Made by a program: the position numbers and the translations under genes. This document shows, piece by piece, positions 14,401-27,685 of a stretch of DNA of 64,000 nt. The notes beneath the pieces were generated by a model that did no database searches, had not been told where the DNA came from, and saw only the letters and a list, made by a program, of their open reading frames with translations. Source of the DNA: Vanilla planifolia (taxonomy: Eukaryota > Streptophyta > Magnoliopsida > Asparagales > Orchidaceae); contig JAIUJO010000163.1 in assembly GCA_023846275.1 (NCBI GenBank), positions 1,098,501 through 1,162,500 on the forward strand, written 5' to 3'. Numbering within the stretch: position 1 is the first letter of the stretch; each line of letters starts with the position of its first letter.

Positions 14401-15310
14401 TAGAGACCTTTTGCAACACATTGATTTGGTTATCTTATATTGCTTCAATTAGTCACTTTCAACTGTATTACATATTTAAATAATATTCAAAAAAGAATTG
14501 TTTATTACTTATGTTTATTTTTTTACTATCTATAGTTGCTCTGAATAAGGTATTGTCAAGTTGAAACAAATCTTAATGGATTTGTCTCAATGGGCTCTCT
14601 CTAATTAATAATTTGATATTTAAATATTTTATTTTTTAGGATTTTGGTATGCTTCAAAATCGTTTGACTCTTCTTAAAGACTTTTATGCAAATAAAAATT
14701 CATTTCTATAATTTTAAGTTTTTTAATTTATTACTATCATGGAAATTGTCACTAAGAATATCAATTCATAACTTATTTCATGACAATGAATGTTTCACCC
14801 AATCTTCTTAGTCTCTTGAAATGAAACTTCATCATACATTTTGCCTCATATCCTCAATTTTTTTCCAACAATTTGGTCATACTATATTATAAATAATCTA
14901 CTCTCTTGTGTTCTTCACATCACTTTGTTTTGCATATATTAGAAAGTCGTTATTTGTTTAATTTTAGTTTAATAAATATTTACTTAATATAAAAAATAAT
15001 TTATTACTATTTATAATAATTTAAATTTATAATTCATAACAATAAAAAATGAGGTTCAATAAAAATGAAACCAACAACAAAGAACTTCTCTTGAAAATCT
15101 CTATCGAATTAAAAGTTTATTTCTATGATTTTAAGAAGTATTTTTTACAGATTTTGAGTATGTTACATGACATTTTGTTTCACACTTAAGTTGACGAACC
15201 AAGATATTACACTCAATCTCATTATTATCTTGAAATGAAATTTTCCAATATAATTTATCAAATTTACTCAAAATTGTTTTCTTTCATTTGGTTTTATTGT
15301 AGTGAATTAT
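11444..15310 (+). repeat. AT-rich ~400-bp satellite, block 1 continued (forward)
   Basis: The monomer cut by the LTR element resumes here (ATCTCCTCT, then TTGATTTTATAGTA and TTATCTAATTTT). The same box order as in 1-5,637 continues until the orientation switch near 15,307-15,312. The block contains a higher-order tandem duplication, annotated separately. Confidence 0.85.
12129..15178 (+). repeat. Higher-order tandem duplication, unit about 1,525 bp x 2
   Basis: Unit 1 is 12,129-13,653 and unit 2 is 13,654-15,178. Matching landmarks lie 1,525-1,527 bp apart: GATATGTGCT (12,129 and 13,654), GACTCTTCT[CT]AAAGACTTTTATG (about 13,140 and 14,667) and GAGTAT[CG]TTACAT (13,630 and 15,155). By eye the two units are far more alike (around 90%) than adjacent 400-bp monomers are to each other. 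This is a later duplication of a block of about four monomers. Confidence 0.85.
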
Positions 15311-15328
15311 GGTTTCATAGTAATATAA
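15292..15328. repeat. Head-to-head satellite inversion junction (near-palindrome)
   Basis: Left arm 15,292-15,306 (TTTTATTGTAGTGAA) faces right arm 15,313-15,328 (TTTCATAGTAATATAA) across a 6-bp spacer. Both arms are the same box of the monomer, TTATATTACTATGAAA. Similarity in inverted orientation continues outward for more than 100 bp on each side, so the array folds back on itself at one phase. Confidence 0.75.
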
Positions 15329-17039
15329 CAATTTCAAGATGAAAAATTTCAAGAAATGGGATAAATTACACAAGAATGATGCATTCCAAGATATAAAGTA
15401 AATTTTGAGTAAAATTCTCGATTTACAAAATTCTTATGTGTTAAAATGTGTAACAAAACATGCTAAAACTAAAGAAAATAAACATTAAAAATACATAAAT
15501 AAATATTTAATCCAATTAAATTTTGCATCTCAATTAGACTAATTTGGAATGATTGTGAATTTCAAAAAATACATTTATAATAAAAAATTATTATTTTAAT
15601 AAAAAGTAAATACATATGATAAAGTTGAAATGAGATAAGTTGATTCAATTTATATAATCAAATAGAAGCAATGTAAAGGTGAGATGAGGGAAAATTTAGA
15701 GATTCATAGTAATATAAAAAAATCAAAGAAAAAACTTAATAAAATGGAAACAAATTGTGCAAGAAAGTTCTACTCCAATGTACTAAAAAGATGTACTATA
15801 AAATCCTCATTCATCAAATCATGCATAATTAGAATTGTCATAAAATCATAATAAAACTAGAGAAAATAAAATACTAAAAATATTAAAAAAAATAACTATT
15901 TAGCTGAATAGGGCTCATCAAGACAAATCCAATGACATTTATTTCATCTTGATTGGACCTCATTTGGAATTAGAAGGAAACACCAAAAATAATAACAATA
16001 CTAAATAATCATAAATTATTAATTTATTATGACGTACACATATGCCTAAATTTCCTATAAGATAAATTGTGAAAATTTAATATCCCTAAATTATATCATG
16101 ATATTTGTAGTAATAAAGGAGAAATGGTATTTAATGGCAACATAACCAAATCAAAAACGAATTAATAACAGCAGTTAAATTCCTCAAAAAAGCTATATTC
16201 CAAGATAGAATAGGGAAGGAGTGTAACATCCTCGATTGAATGGAATAAGTTCCTCATACTGAATTTAATATGGCTTTTTTAAATTTTGATTGAAATTATT
16301 ATGAATAACAAAAATAAATAATAATAAATTATTACTTAATATTGATAAAATATATAATAAAATTGAAATGAGATAACTTTAGGTACTATAATAAAATAAA
16401 ATTAAATTGATGTAAAAGCCTCAAGATAATAGACTTTAAGCTACGTAGAAATATAACAAAATTAAAAAAGAAATCTTCAAGAAAAAGAGAAATGGTATAA
16501 GAAAGTTAAACTTTTAGATGCTAAAGAGATCAATTGTAAAATGCCTAACCAACAAACCAAGTAATAATTCAAAGTTTTGTAAAGCTTACCTAAATAAAAA
16601 AATAAAAATATTAAATATTAAAATAAATTTTTATTTTAGTAGACCTAATTGAGATGTGTTCCTTGACAATTGTTTAGACCATCTAGATTAGATTTTTTTG
16701 AAATTAATACAATATTCCAAAATAATTAATACTATGTAATAATAAATAATTGTTTAGTATAAGTCATATATATATAGATATATTAAATTTGAAATATGAT
16801 AAATTAAACTAATATAATATAGCCAAATCAAAACATCTAAATCTCAAAAGAGAAGAGAATAATAGTTACATAGTAACATAACTAAATCAAAGAAAAATAT
16901 TTGGAGAATTAATATAAGATTTACTAGAAATTAGCATTTCAAGTCAACAAGATTATCTAGTGTAAGATTCTTAATTGTTAAATAGAGTATGAATAAAACT
17001 TTCTTGTAAATAATTTTGAAATTATAAGAACTAAAACAT

Positions 17040-17062
17040 TATATATATATATATATATATAT
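17040..17062. repeat. (AT)n microsatellite
   Basis: A short pure AT run of about 22 bp in the reverse satellite block. Unlike the other TA tracts, it lies at a different monomer position, just before the GAGCTC-type box. Confidence 0.85.
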
Positions 17063-20000
17063 GAATATTTTTTTGATAAGGCTTGTTGAGATCTAGCAAT
17101 TGTTTTGTCTCGATCTAACCTCGTTTTGAATTACTCTGAATCACAAAAGTAAATAAGAAAAAAAATAATAAAATATAATTTTAGTATAAGTAAAGATATA
17201 TTAGAGCTCAAATGAGATAAATGGATGAAATATTGTTGAACTAGATAAAAGAGATTTAAAGGTTACATGAGTAGAGATTTACAATGACAAAGTAAGAAAT
17301 CAAATCAAAGAAACAACTTTTAAAAAAACTGAGAAACTATATGTGAAAGTTTTGTTCCATGAAGGAAATTGAGTGTGACATCCTCAATCATCAAATCAGG
17401 TATAAATAAAAATGTCTCATAAATTTTGAAAAAACAATAAACATAAAAAAATTTTAAAATATTAAAATAATATTTAATATTAACAGAGCTTGTAAAAATA
17501 GGTGCAACGATGTTTTTTCATCATGATTGAACCACATTTGGAATAACTATGAATGACAAAATTAAGTAAGAATAAAAATTTATAAAATATTATTTTAGTA
17601 TTATGTAAACATATGCTAAAGTTGTAACGAGATAAATTGATACATTGTGAAATAACAAAACAAAAGCTATGCAATAGTTACAAGATGAGATGTAGAGTTT
17701 ATTTGTTATATATTCAAATCAATGTAATAAATTTAAGGAATTAGTTCAATAACATAGGAAAGTTTTATTAAAAGATACTAAGGTGTTAAAGTGTAATATC
17801 ATTGATCATCATAACTGTTGTGATTAGAATTTTCTTGTTAAGCATGCAAAACACCTTAAAAAATATTAGATCACATTGAAATGAATATTTAAATGCAAGG
17901 TGTTTATTGAGACAATCCTAATGATATCTTTTCTTTTTTATTAGACCTGGTCTAGCATTACTACAAATTCCAAAAATTAAAAACCATAAGTAATAGTAAA
18001 ATGTTAGTTTAATTTTAAGTAGATGTATATTAGAGCTAAAATGATGCAAATTGGAACAATGTATTATATCCACATCAAAGTGATGTAAAAATCACATAAA
18101 GAATAGTTCTTGCTTCATTGCAACATAATCAAATTAAAGCAAAACATTTGGAGAAATAAGGTAAACTATAAAAAAAAAGGTTGTTGCATTCCAAAATATT
18201 AAGGTGAACAAGTATAAAACCTTTGCTCACCTAAATCATGCATGAATTAAATGACTAGTTAAGCTTACTAAATTGAAATAAATAAAATATTTTAAATTAT
18301 AAAACAATATTTAATTTGGTAAAGCTTATCTAAAGAAGTCCAACAATGTGTTTTAATCTCAACTAATCCTTGCTTGGAACTCTTATGAATCACAAATATA
18401 ACTATGCATAGATATAAAAAAAATTAATTTTCATGTTAAGTAAATTTATATTAAAGATAAAATAAGTTTACTTAAAGCAATATAATACAGGTAAATAAAG
18501 CTGATTTAATGTCATATGAGATGACATTTAGAGTTACATAATTATGTAACCAAATCAAAACATCAACTTTGAAGACAATTAGATAAATTGTACATGGAAG
18601 TTATAATCCTACATAATGAGGAGATTAAGTGTGACAGACTCATTCAGCAAATCAAGTATAAATTTTATTATTAAGTAAATCATGATGAAACCATAGAAAC
18701 TAAAATATTAAGTAATATAAAAATAAACATTTAATAGGATAAAGCTTATTGAGACAAGTCTGAGGACAAATATTTTTTTCTTGAATGAACATCATTTGGA
18801 TGTTTTATGAATAAAAAAACTAACAAGAACAAACAATTGTAAATTTTTTCTAATATCAAGTAGAAATATATAAAAGTTGATGTGATGGAAATTGAAACAA
18901 TATAATATAGACAAATAAAAAAACTCATCAAGGTAAGTTCAATGGAATTTTTTATTTCATTGGATCTCATTTAGAATTATTATAAATTATTGAAGATAAA
19001 ATGCATAAATAATAATAATAAAATATTATTTAAGTAAGAAGAAGGTATATATTAAAGCTTAAATTTGGTAAGTTAAAGCATTTTTTCAAAGCCAAGTAAA
19101 AGCACTATAAACTTCATGAGGTGAGAATTAGAGTTCTTAGTAACATAATAAAATCAAACCATTTTGAAAAATTAGAGAAAATGCATATTTGCATAATGAG
19201 ATACTAAAGGGATTGAGTATAACCCTAAATTATAAAATGATGTACGAAACAAAATATCTCTTAAAATTCATCGAAGCCCTAGAAAATAAAATGTTTTGAA
19301 GTATAATAAATGAATATTTAATTGAATCGGCTTGTTGAAACGAGTGCAGCAATGTTTTTTTGTGTCGATTAGACCTTATTCGAAATTATTGAGCATAACC
19401 GAACAAAGCCTAAATGAGAAAGAAAATATAATTTTAATATTAAATTAATACATATTTAAGGTGAAATGAGATAAATTTAAACAATACAATTAACGAAATC
19501 AAAGTGATGTCAAAGCCATAGGGTAAAAGTTTTTGAGATGCATTGAAATATATCCAAACCAAAGAAAAAATATCTGAAGAAAAATAGATAAATTTTATAA
19601 TAAAGTTACATTACATGAAACTTTGAAGATTGATTTTAAAATCCTTAATTATTGAATCTTTTACAAATCAACTACCTTATAAAGTAGGCCACAATAATAA
19701 AAATAAAATATATAAAAATATTAAAAAGAAGTTTTAGTTGGATAGAGCTTATTGAGATGACTCCAATAACATTTATTTTGCTTGTGATAAGATGTAATAT
19801 GGAAGACCTTTGAATTTTTAATGGATGTATTGCTAAAAAATATTAAATTATTACTTTAATATTAAGTATTTACATATTAAAGTTAGGATAAGATTAATTG
19901 GATAATGTAATATAACTGAATCAAAACTTACAATGGGCAAGCAAAAGGAGAGTAGTAGTTTCATAGTAATATAGCCAAGTCTAAACAAAAATTTTGGAGA

Positions 20001-21937
20001 GATGAAATTAATTATATGAGAAAGCATTATTCTAGGACAATAACAAGATTGAATGTAAATTCCTTCATCGTTTACTCACATACAAATCAAATGTCTCATA
20101 AAGATTGCCTAAATTATAGAAAATATATGTTTAAAAGTAAAAAAATAAATATTTAATTACCAAAAATTGGTCAAGACAAGTCCATCAATGTTTTTTAGTC
20201 TCAATTAGTCATTGTTTGAAATTAATACGAATTATGAAATAAGATAAGCACAAATAATAATGAAATATAATTCTAAAATTTGGTAAATATATATTAAGGT
20301 TAAAATAAGATTAATTGGAGGCGTACAATATCCAAATGAAAGCACAATAATTGTCACGATAAAGAAGATTTTTTGTTGCATAGTTATGTAACAAAACAAA
20401 AACAATAATATCGATAAAATGAGATAAGTTGGATAAGAATAGTTCATTCTAGGATACAAAGAAGATAGAGTGTAAATTCATCGATCATCAATTTAGGTAT
20501 AAATTAAAATAACTCACAAATCAAAATAAAACTTTAGGGAATAAAGTATTTAAAAATATTAAAATGAGTACTTCAGTTGATAGAACTTGTTGAGATGAGT
20601 CTACGGATATTTGTTTCATCTTCATCTGGCATCATTAAGAATTAATAAGAAACTCAAATGTAAAAAACAATAAATAATTATAAGTTGTTCTTCAAATATA
20701 AAGTTGTAATGTACAAAAGTTGAAATAAGATAAATAGAAATAATATAATCTAGCCAAATCAATGCTATGTAATGATGAAAAGTCATGAGAAATAGTTTTC
20801 CTTTGCGATATAACAAATTCAAAGAATAATTTCTAAAATATTTGTTATATTCCTTAGGGAAGTTGCACTCCAATATTCTAAGACAATCTAGTACAACATC
20901 CTCGATCATCAAATTATATACAAAGTGGAGTTCTCTCATAAAGCATGACAAATCCTCAAAAATTTAAATATTTAAAAAATATAAAAATTATTTAATTGGA
21001 GAGAGTTCATTATGGAAAGTCTAATGATATTTTTTTAACTTGACTGGTCCTTATTTGGAATTACTATGAATATTACAAATAAAATAAGCATAAATAGAAA
21101 TAAAATATTGTTTTAATAATATGTAGACATATATGTTAAAACAGAAATAGGATAAGTTGGAGCAGTGTATTATAACGAAATAAAAGTAATGTGATGGTCG
21201 CATGAAGGAATAATTGAAGTTACTAAGAAATGTACCCAAATAAAATAACATTTAGAAATATGAGATAAATTATGTGGAAGTGTTGTATTTGAAGATAGTA
21301 AAGAGAATAAGTGTAACATCCTCAATCTTCAAATTATATATGAATCAATATATTTTACGAAGTGTGCCTGCAACAAAGAAATTAAAAATATTTAAAAAAA
21401 TAAAAATGAATATCTAAATGTATGAAGCTCATTGTTACAAGTCCAAAGAAGTTTTCTTGTCTTGATCAGGCTTCATTAAGAAATACTATCAATAAGAACA
21501 GTAAAAGAGCATAAGTAATAATAAGTTATAACAATAAATATATGTTAAAGCTAAATATGACATAAATAAAAACAATGTGATTGAGCCAAATCAAAGTCAT
21601 GTAAAAGTTGCAGGGTGATAGATTTTTTGGTCACAATAAAATATAAATAAATCAAAGTAAAACATTTGAAGGAAAAAGGATAAGATATATTACAAGACAT
21701 TAAGGTGGAGTGTGAAATTCTTAATTATTAAATCATGTATAAATAGAATGTGTTATATAGCATATTTATGTAGTAAAAAAATAATACAAAATAATGAAAT
21801 GATATTTTCATTATGTAGAACTCATCTACATGAGTCCAATAACATTTATTTTCTCTTGATTAGATCATATTAAGAATTACCACAAACTACAAAAACAAAT
21901 TTGCTTAAAGAATAATAAATTATTATTTTAAAATTAA

Positions 21938-21939
<2 letters not shown>

Positions 21940-21981
<42 letters not shown>
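21940..21981. repeat. (TA)n microsatellite
   Basis: A pure TA run of about 42 bp following AAATTAAGTG. In the reverse block this is the same monomer position as the TA tract at 2,295. Confidence 0.9.
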
Positions 21982-21986
<5 letters not shown>

Positions 21987-23243
21987 TTAAGATTAGATAA
22001 ATTAAAGCAATCTAAAAAAACTAAATCAAAACATGTAGTGGTCAAATAAGAGGAGAATAATAATTTCAAAGTAATACAACCCAATCAAAGAAAATACATG
22101 GAGAAAAGGGATATTTTATTTTGCAAAGTTGTATTACTATGTAATAAGATGATTGAGTGTATTACCCTTAATTGTAAAATCTTGTATGAAATGAAGGTCA
22201 TGTTAAGCTATTTTAAACCAAAAGAGATAATTCACTTAAAATAATAATAATTAACTCTTAGTTATAAAAATCTCATTGAGATGAGTCTAACAATGTTTTC
22301 TTTTTTTAGTAAGACCACCTTTGAAATTTGCACAAATTACCAAAGTAAATAAGTAAAAATAATAACAAAATATAATTTAAATATTAATTTAATATATATT
22401 AAAGAAAAAATGTGATTAATTAAAGGAATAGAGTATAACTAAATAGAAGAAATTAGAAACAAATAATATTGATTAAATGTATTTAAATGATATTGAGGAG
22501 ATTAAATTTAACATCCTTAACCATCAAGTTAGGAACAAATAATAATATTCCAAAAAGCATACCAAAACTCTAGTAAATAAATTATTTTAAAATGTAGAAA
22601 CAAATACTTTATTAAATAGAGCTTCTTGAGGTTGGTCCAACAAAGTTGGCTTCATTTCAATCATCTTGATTGCACTTCATTTGTAATTATCTAAATTACC
22701 TTAGTAAATAATGGAAAATAATGTTAATTATTTTTTAATAAAATATATATGTAAAACAAACTTGAAGTGTGATATAACTAAATCAACAAAAATTTTGAAG
22801 AAACCAAATAATTTTGTAATATAGATTCATTCTAAAAAAACTCTAGAGTTCAAGGGTTATATGCTCAACCATATAATATGGTACAAGATAAAATGTCTAG
22901 TAAAGCTATCCAAAGTATAAAAAATAGAATATTAAAAATATTAAAATAAATATTTAATTAGATAAAGCTTTCCATTAAATGAGACCAACATTGTTTATTT
23001 CATCTCAATGGGACCTCATTTTGAGCAACTATCATTTATAAAAGCAAACAATAATAAATAAATAAACTATAATTTAATTATTAACAAAATAAATATTAAA
23101 ATATAATCAAGATACTAAAGATATCACGTTTTACATCATCAATTATCAAATAAGGTAAAAATCAGGATTACTCATTAAGAGTACCTAAATATTGAAAAAT
23201 TAAATTCTAAAAAATTTACAAGTGAACATTTAATTTGTTAGAG

Positions 23244-23257
23244 CTCATCGAGATGAG
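23244..23257. promoter_or_regulatory. Conserved satellite dyad box (best example)
   Basis: CTCATC, two central bases (GA), then GATGAG: a perfect inverted repeat inside the most GC-rich and best kept part of the monomer. Near-identical versions lie at 22,272-22,285 and 35,290-35,303. Related ones occur in most monomers, such as near 20,590 and 30,612. A protein-binding role is conjecture. Confidence 0.4.
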
Positions 23258-24116
23258 TCCAATGATATTTATTTTGTCTTTGCCACATCTCATTTGGAAT
23301 TATTAAGAATTACCAAATTTGTTAAAAATAAATAATAATAGCTTATTACATTAGTATTAAGCTAATGGATATTTGAACTAAAATGAGACAAATCTAAAAA
23401 ATGCAATTTCACAAAATAAAAATTATGAAAAGTCAAACAATTAGAGAATTGGTGTTTAAAGTAATATAGCAAATTCAAAGTGAAAAATTTGGCAAAATGA
23501 GATAACTTATGTGAGAAAGATGCATTCCAAGACATAAATAAGTTAGAACATAAAATCCTTGATCACCAAAAGAAGAAAATTTTTAATTATCTAGTGAAGC
23601 TTTCCAAACTAAAAAAATACTTAAAAATATAAAAATAAAAATTATATTATATAGAGCCAAATTATATGAGTTTGGTGATGTTTTTCCTATTTGATTAAAC
23701 TTTATTTTGAATTACTACATATCAAAAAAATAAATAAGCATAAATGATAATTTGATATTGTTTTACATTTAAGTAAATATATAATATAACTAAAATGAGA
23801 TAAATTTAAGAAAAGTAATAGAGCCAATTGAAATCTTAGCAAAGGTCAAATGAAAGGAGAATTACAATTACATAGCAATGTAACGTAATTCAACAAAAAA
23901 TTGTTGAAGAAATCAGATAAATTTTACAAGAAAGTTTTATCCCAGGATGCTAAAAAGTTAGATTGTAACATTCTCACTCACCAAATTAGGTGTAAATCAA
24001 AATTGCTATAGAGTCTTTCAAATTTAAACAAAATAAAATAGTAAAGAATTTTGACCCAAACATTTAATTGGAGAGCTTATCGAGACTACTCCATCAATAA
24101 TGGATTCGTCTCAATT

Positions 24117-24171
24117 AAACTTTCTCATGAATATTTTAATTTCTCATTCTTTAGAAAGTTTGATGAGAAAT
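24117..24171. repeat. Satellite orientation switch with nested short inverted repeats
   Basis: Reverse-orientation satellite ends just after a GAGCTTATCGAGAC-type box at 24,072, and forward-orientation text is readable from about 24,160. Between them lie two overlapping inverted pairs: AAACTTTCT (24,117-24,125) with AGAAAGTTT (24,153-24,161), and ATTTCTCAT (24,139-24,147) with ATGAGAAAT (24,163-24,171). Confidence 0.6.
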
Positions 24172-26579
24172 TTTAGTTTCAAATAAGATGAAATGGTCAA
24201 GGATATTATCTAAGTCTCTGAAAAATCTTTGGATGGAAATTTACTACATAATTTATCCCGTTTGTTCAAATTTTTTGCTTTCACTTGGTCACTTTTTTTA
24301 TGAAACTCTAATATTCTTCTAAAGTTTTTTTGCATTTCATTTGGTTATTTTACAATATTTGAAGTTATCTAATTTAAGCTTTATTATATATTCACATAAT
24401 GTTAAAAAAATAATTTTGGTTAATTAAAGTTAATTACTTAAGCAATTTGCATTTCCAAATGAGATCATATCAAGGAAAGGTAATTTTTGTTGGACTCAGC
24501 TGGATGATTTCTATCTAATTAAATATTTATTTTTAATTTTTAAATAATTTTTTTCAAAGGCTTTAGTATGTTTTACCAGTTATTTCAATTTTTAAGTAAT
24601 TCAACAATCAATGATAATGGTCTAGAATCTTTAATAACTTGGAATTAAACTTTCAATGCAATATATCTCCCTTCAACTTTTTCACATTGATTTGGTTTTA
24701 TTATTATGTAACACTAAATCTTCTCTAGTGTGGCCTTTTTATTGAATTAATTTAGTAATATTTATTTCTTCAATTTATCTTGTTTGAGCTTCAACTTATA
24801 CTTATTTATTATTAGAGCAATACTTTATTGTACTTTATGGTTATTAACATTGCTAATTAATGATAATTTCAAGCAAGTATAGATCAAGTGAAAACAAATC
24901 TCGTTGATTTAAAAATCATCTTTAAGAGTTCAATTAAATTAAAAATTATTTTAAATATTTTATTTGGTATGATTTTAATATGTTTTTTGAGACATTTTCT
25001 AGAACAATTTCACATTTTCTTCAAACTGTTTGCATTTGTTTTCTTTTATTACTATGAAACTGTGATTCTACTCTCATGTGATATTTGCATCACTTTGACT
25101 AGGTTATATTACATTTTTTCACAATATATTATATTAAATTTAAATATTTATTTAATTAATAATAAAATAGAATTTTATTATTATTTATGTTCTTTATTTG
25201 TTAAATTTTTGTAATTCAAAATGATGTCCACTGAAGACGAAACATATCTCTTTAGACATGTCTCAATGAGCTCCATCTAATTTTATATTTTTATAATTTT
25301 TTCTAATTATTTTGTTTTCTAATGTTTCCAAATACTTCATGAGAAAATTTCATTTGTAAATGACTTGAAGATTGGTGATGTTATACTCTATCTTCTCAGT
25401 ATATATGCTTGACTAATCTTACTTATATTATTTATCTCATTTCTTCAAATTTTCTCTCCTGTGACCATTACATTCCATCTATTTTGCTTTGTTAAAATAC
25501 TTCAATTGGTCTCATCTCAATTTTATATTGCTTTGATCTAGAATATATATTTGAATATATTTTATTTATGCTTATTAATTTGGTAATTGATGTTAATTTG
25601 ATGACCTATTTCTAATTAAATATATTTTTTTATTTTTGTAACAAACATTTCTTGCTTTTTGACATTTTTTCTATGATATTTTGATTCGCACTCCATTTAA
25701 TGATCAATGATACAATAATCAAAAACCATAATTTGTTGCAATTCAACTTTTTGATGCAATTTATCTCATTTCATCAAAAAAAAATTCTTTAATTGGATTA
25801 TTGCTTTGTAATTCTAAATATCCTCATATTTGACCATTACATCACTTTGCTTTTGTTATATTATATTTCTTCAATTGATTTAATTTTAGGTTAAGGACAT
25901 ATTTCTATGAAATGAAAAGGTTATGTTATTATTATTTATGCTTATTAACTTTAGTAGATTCTTTAATTCAAAATACGGTATGATAGAGACAACCGATGTT
26001 GTTGTACATGTCTTCATGCTCTACCAAGTTAGATAATCAGTCTTATCCTTTTGAATATTTTATTTTATAATATTTTTGTATGCTTTATGAAAAATCTTTG
26101 ATTGTACTAGATTTGATAAATAAGGATGTTACACTTGATATCTTTAGTATCATAAAATGCAATATTTTCAAATAATATACATCATTTCTTTTTGTTTTTC
26201 ACTATATTTTTTATGTTAATATGTAACTCTAAAGCTACTCTTGTGTGACTTTTTTATGGAATTGATATGGTCATGTTATATTGCTTCAATATATTTTATT
26301 TTAGATTTAATAGATATTAACTTAAAATTAAAATAATACTTTACTATTAATTATTCTTATTTAGGTTTTTGATATGTAATCCTTCTGATTGAGGTTTGAT
26401 TGAGACTTAGTAAACATCATTGTACTCATCTTGAAGATCTTTATTCAACTAAATATTCATTTCAATATTTTTAAATATTTTAGTTTTATGGATTTGGTTT
26501 ACTTTGTGAGACATTTTATTTTATAATGATTTCATGATTGAGGATGTTACACTCAAGCTTCTTGGAATTATGGAAATTT
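24160..26579 (+). repeat. AT-rich ~400-bp satellite, block 3 (forward), left part
   Basis: Forward box order returns: AAGGATATTATCTAAGTCTCT, then TTTATCCCGTTTGTTCAAATTTT and AATATTTGAAGTTATC. GAGCTC-type boxes lie near 24,507, 25,268, 26,020 and 26,435. The last monomer reads GAGGATGTTACACTCAAGC (26,541-26,559) and is cut by the LTR at 26,580. Confidence 0.85.
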
Positions 26580-27685
26580 TGGTCAAGGAAGGGGGAGCCA
26601 ACCCCAAGCAGCTCGAGAATCATATGAATCGATTTCCTTATAAAGCACAATGTCGAAGTTATTTGGGCAATGTAGGACTAAAGACCAATCTAATTGTCAA
26701 AGAAAGCGAAATGGCAAGCGAGATGAGAGGACTGAGATTAATCAACGTAAAATGACAAGCAGGAGAATCGAACCAGGGCTGAGCAGATATGCACCAGGAC
26801 GCGTAATCGCTGTGATAATTGTTTTAATTTGACTAGTTTCTTGAGACATCATACTAATACATGCAGGACACCTGCGTGCGATCTAAAGGTCCAGATCAAG
26901 GCGCTTAGATCCAGTGGCCAGGATTAATCTCGAACGGAATAAACGAGATTCAATCAAAAATGTCCATTTTTGGGCACCGAATCGGACGGTGGTTCCTTTC
27001 CATTCGTTACCCAAACGGCTAGTTTATTTTAGAGCCGTTCGAAGTGATTTTAGAGCTCAAATTTAAGCTCTATAAATAGGGAAGGATGAAGAACTTCTAT
27101 GGATTATATTTGCAAAGATCCCAAAGCTTTCAGATCACGATTTCGAGCAAAATCAAGTGAATATGGTGCTTCCAATATCATAAAGAGAAAATGGCAAGAA
27201 GGATTCCGAAATTAGAGGTTTTTGCTTCAACAATCTTTCAATCTCTATTCCTCCATTTTTTGGTCGTGTGTGCCTCCTATTTCTCTAAAAGATATTTTAA
27301 GTTTTGCCAATTTTTGTATTCTTTTCTTTGGGGTAAGGGCATCCCAGCGTTGTACAAAACCCCGGGGTTTGAGTTGAGCCCGAAAAAACTCAAGTAGGTT
27401 CGGGATTAACTGTAGCAAAAATTCCAAGTAGGTTTGAGGTGAACCGTACGAAAAAAACCTCGCTTGTAATTTGGTATTTTTAGTGTTGTTTTTCCCAACA
27501 CCGGTTGGGGGTGGATGTAGGCTCGATTTTGAGTCTAACCACCTTAAAAATCTTTTGTGTTATATTTCTTCTTATTCACGCTTAAAAGATTTAATTTTTA
27601 ATTGAAACAAAAAATTAAAAGAAAATTTTATTCACCATAATTCATCCTCCCTCTTGTGGGATTTTCTTAAGCACAAAGAACTTCA
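26580..27685 (+). mobile_element. Solo LTR E, partial (SIRE-like family)
   Basis: A GC-richer island of 1.1 kb inside the satellite. Almost its whole length is homologous, in inverted orientation, to 52,369-53,522. It holds the promoter palindrome and TATA box, a CCCCGGGGTTTGAGTTGAGCCC stretch near 27,360, a CCCAACACCGGTTGGGGGTGGAT stretch near 27,495 and the TTCATCCTCCCTCTTGTGGG 3' box. The 3' edge reads AACTTCA at 27,685. Compared with the 1.9-kb copy D it is a partial LTR, and the flanking satellite is out of phase across it, so no target duplication can be assigned. There is no interior and no second LTR. Short reading frames inside are not genes. It is among the younger copies in the window. 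Confidence 0.75.
27052..27078 (+). promoter_or_regulatory. LTR promoter: palindrome abutting TATA box (copy E)
   Basis: A near-perfect 20-bp palindrome (27,052-27,071) runs directly into TATAAATA (27,071-27,078). The same pair occurs in copy D on the other strand, so it belongs to the family's promoter. The transcription start is expected about 30 bp downstream. Confidence 0.6.

Larger units (their letters stand above)
15313..24120 (-). repeat. AT-rich ~400-bp satellite, block 2 (reverse orientation)
   Basis: The same monomer read as its reverse complement, with order GAGCTCAT[CT]GAGATGAGTCCAA, then TTTCATCTTGATTAGACCTC, and so on. The box recurs near 20,587, 21,005, 21,427, 21,824, 22,270, 22,620, 22,968, 23,241, 23,650 and 24,072, giving spacings of about 270-440 bp. 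Divergence is similar to block 1. No gene is supported. Confidence 0.85.

Noticed and set aside
27191-27427. Overlapping plus and minus frames at 27.2-27.4 kb in GC-richer sequence, at first suggestive of a small gene
   Set aside because: The block is homologous to the LTR at 52,369-54,274 and lies downstream of that LTR's promoter box. It is LTR sequence, not a host gene.
26580-27685. Reading this block as the 5' end of a host gene because of its TATA box and higher GC
   Set aside because: The same arrangement recurs in the inverted copy D, which has LTR edges and an exact target duplication.
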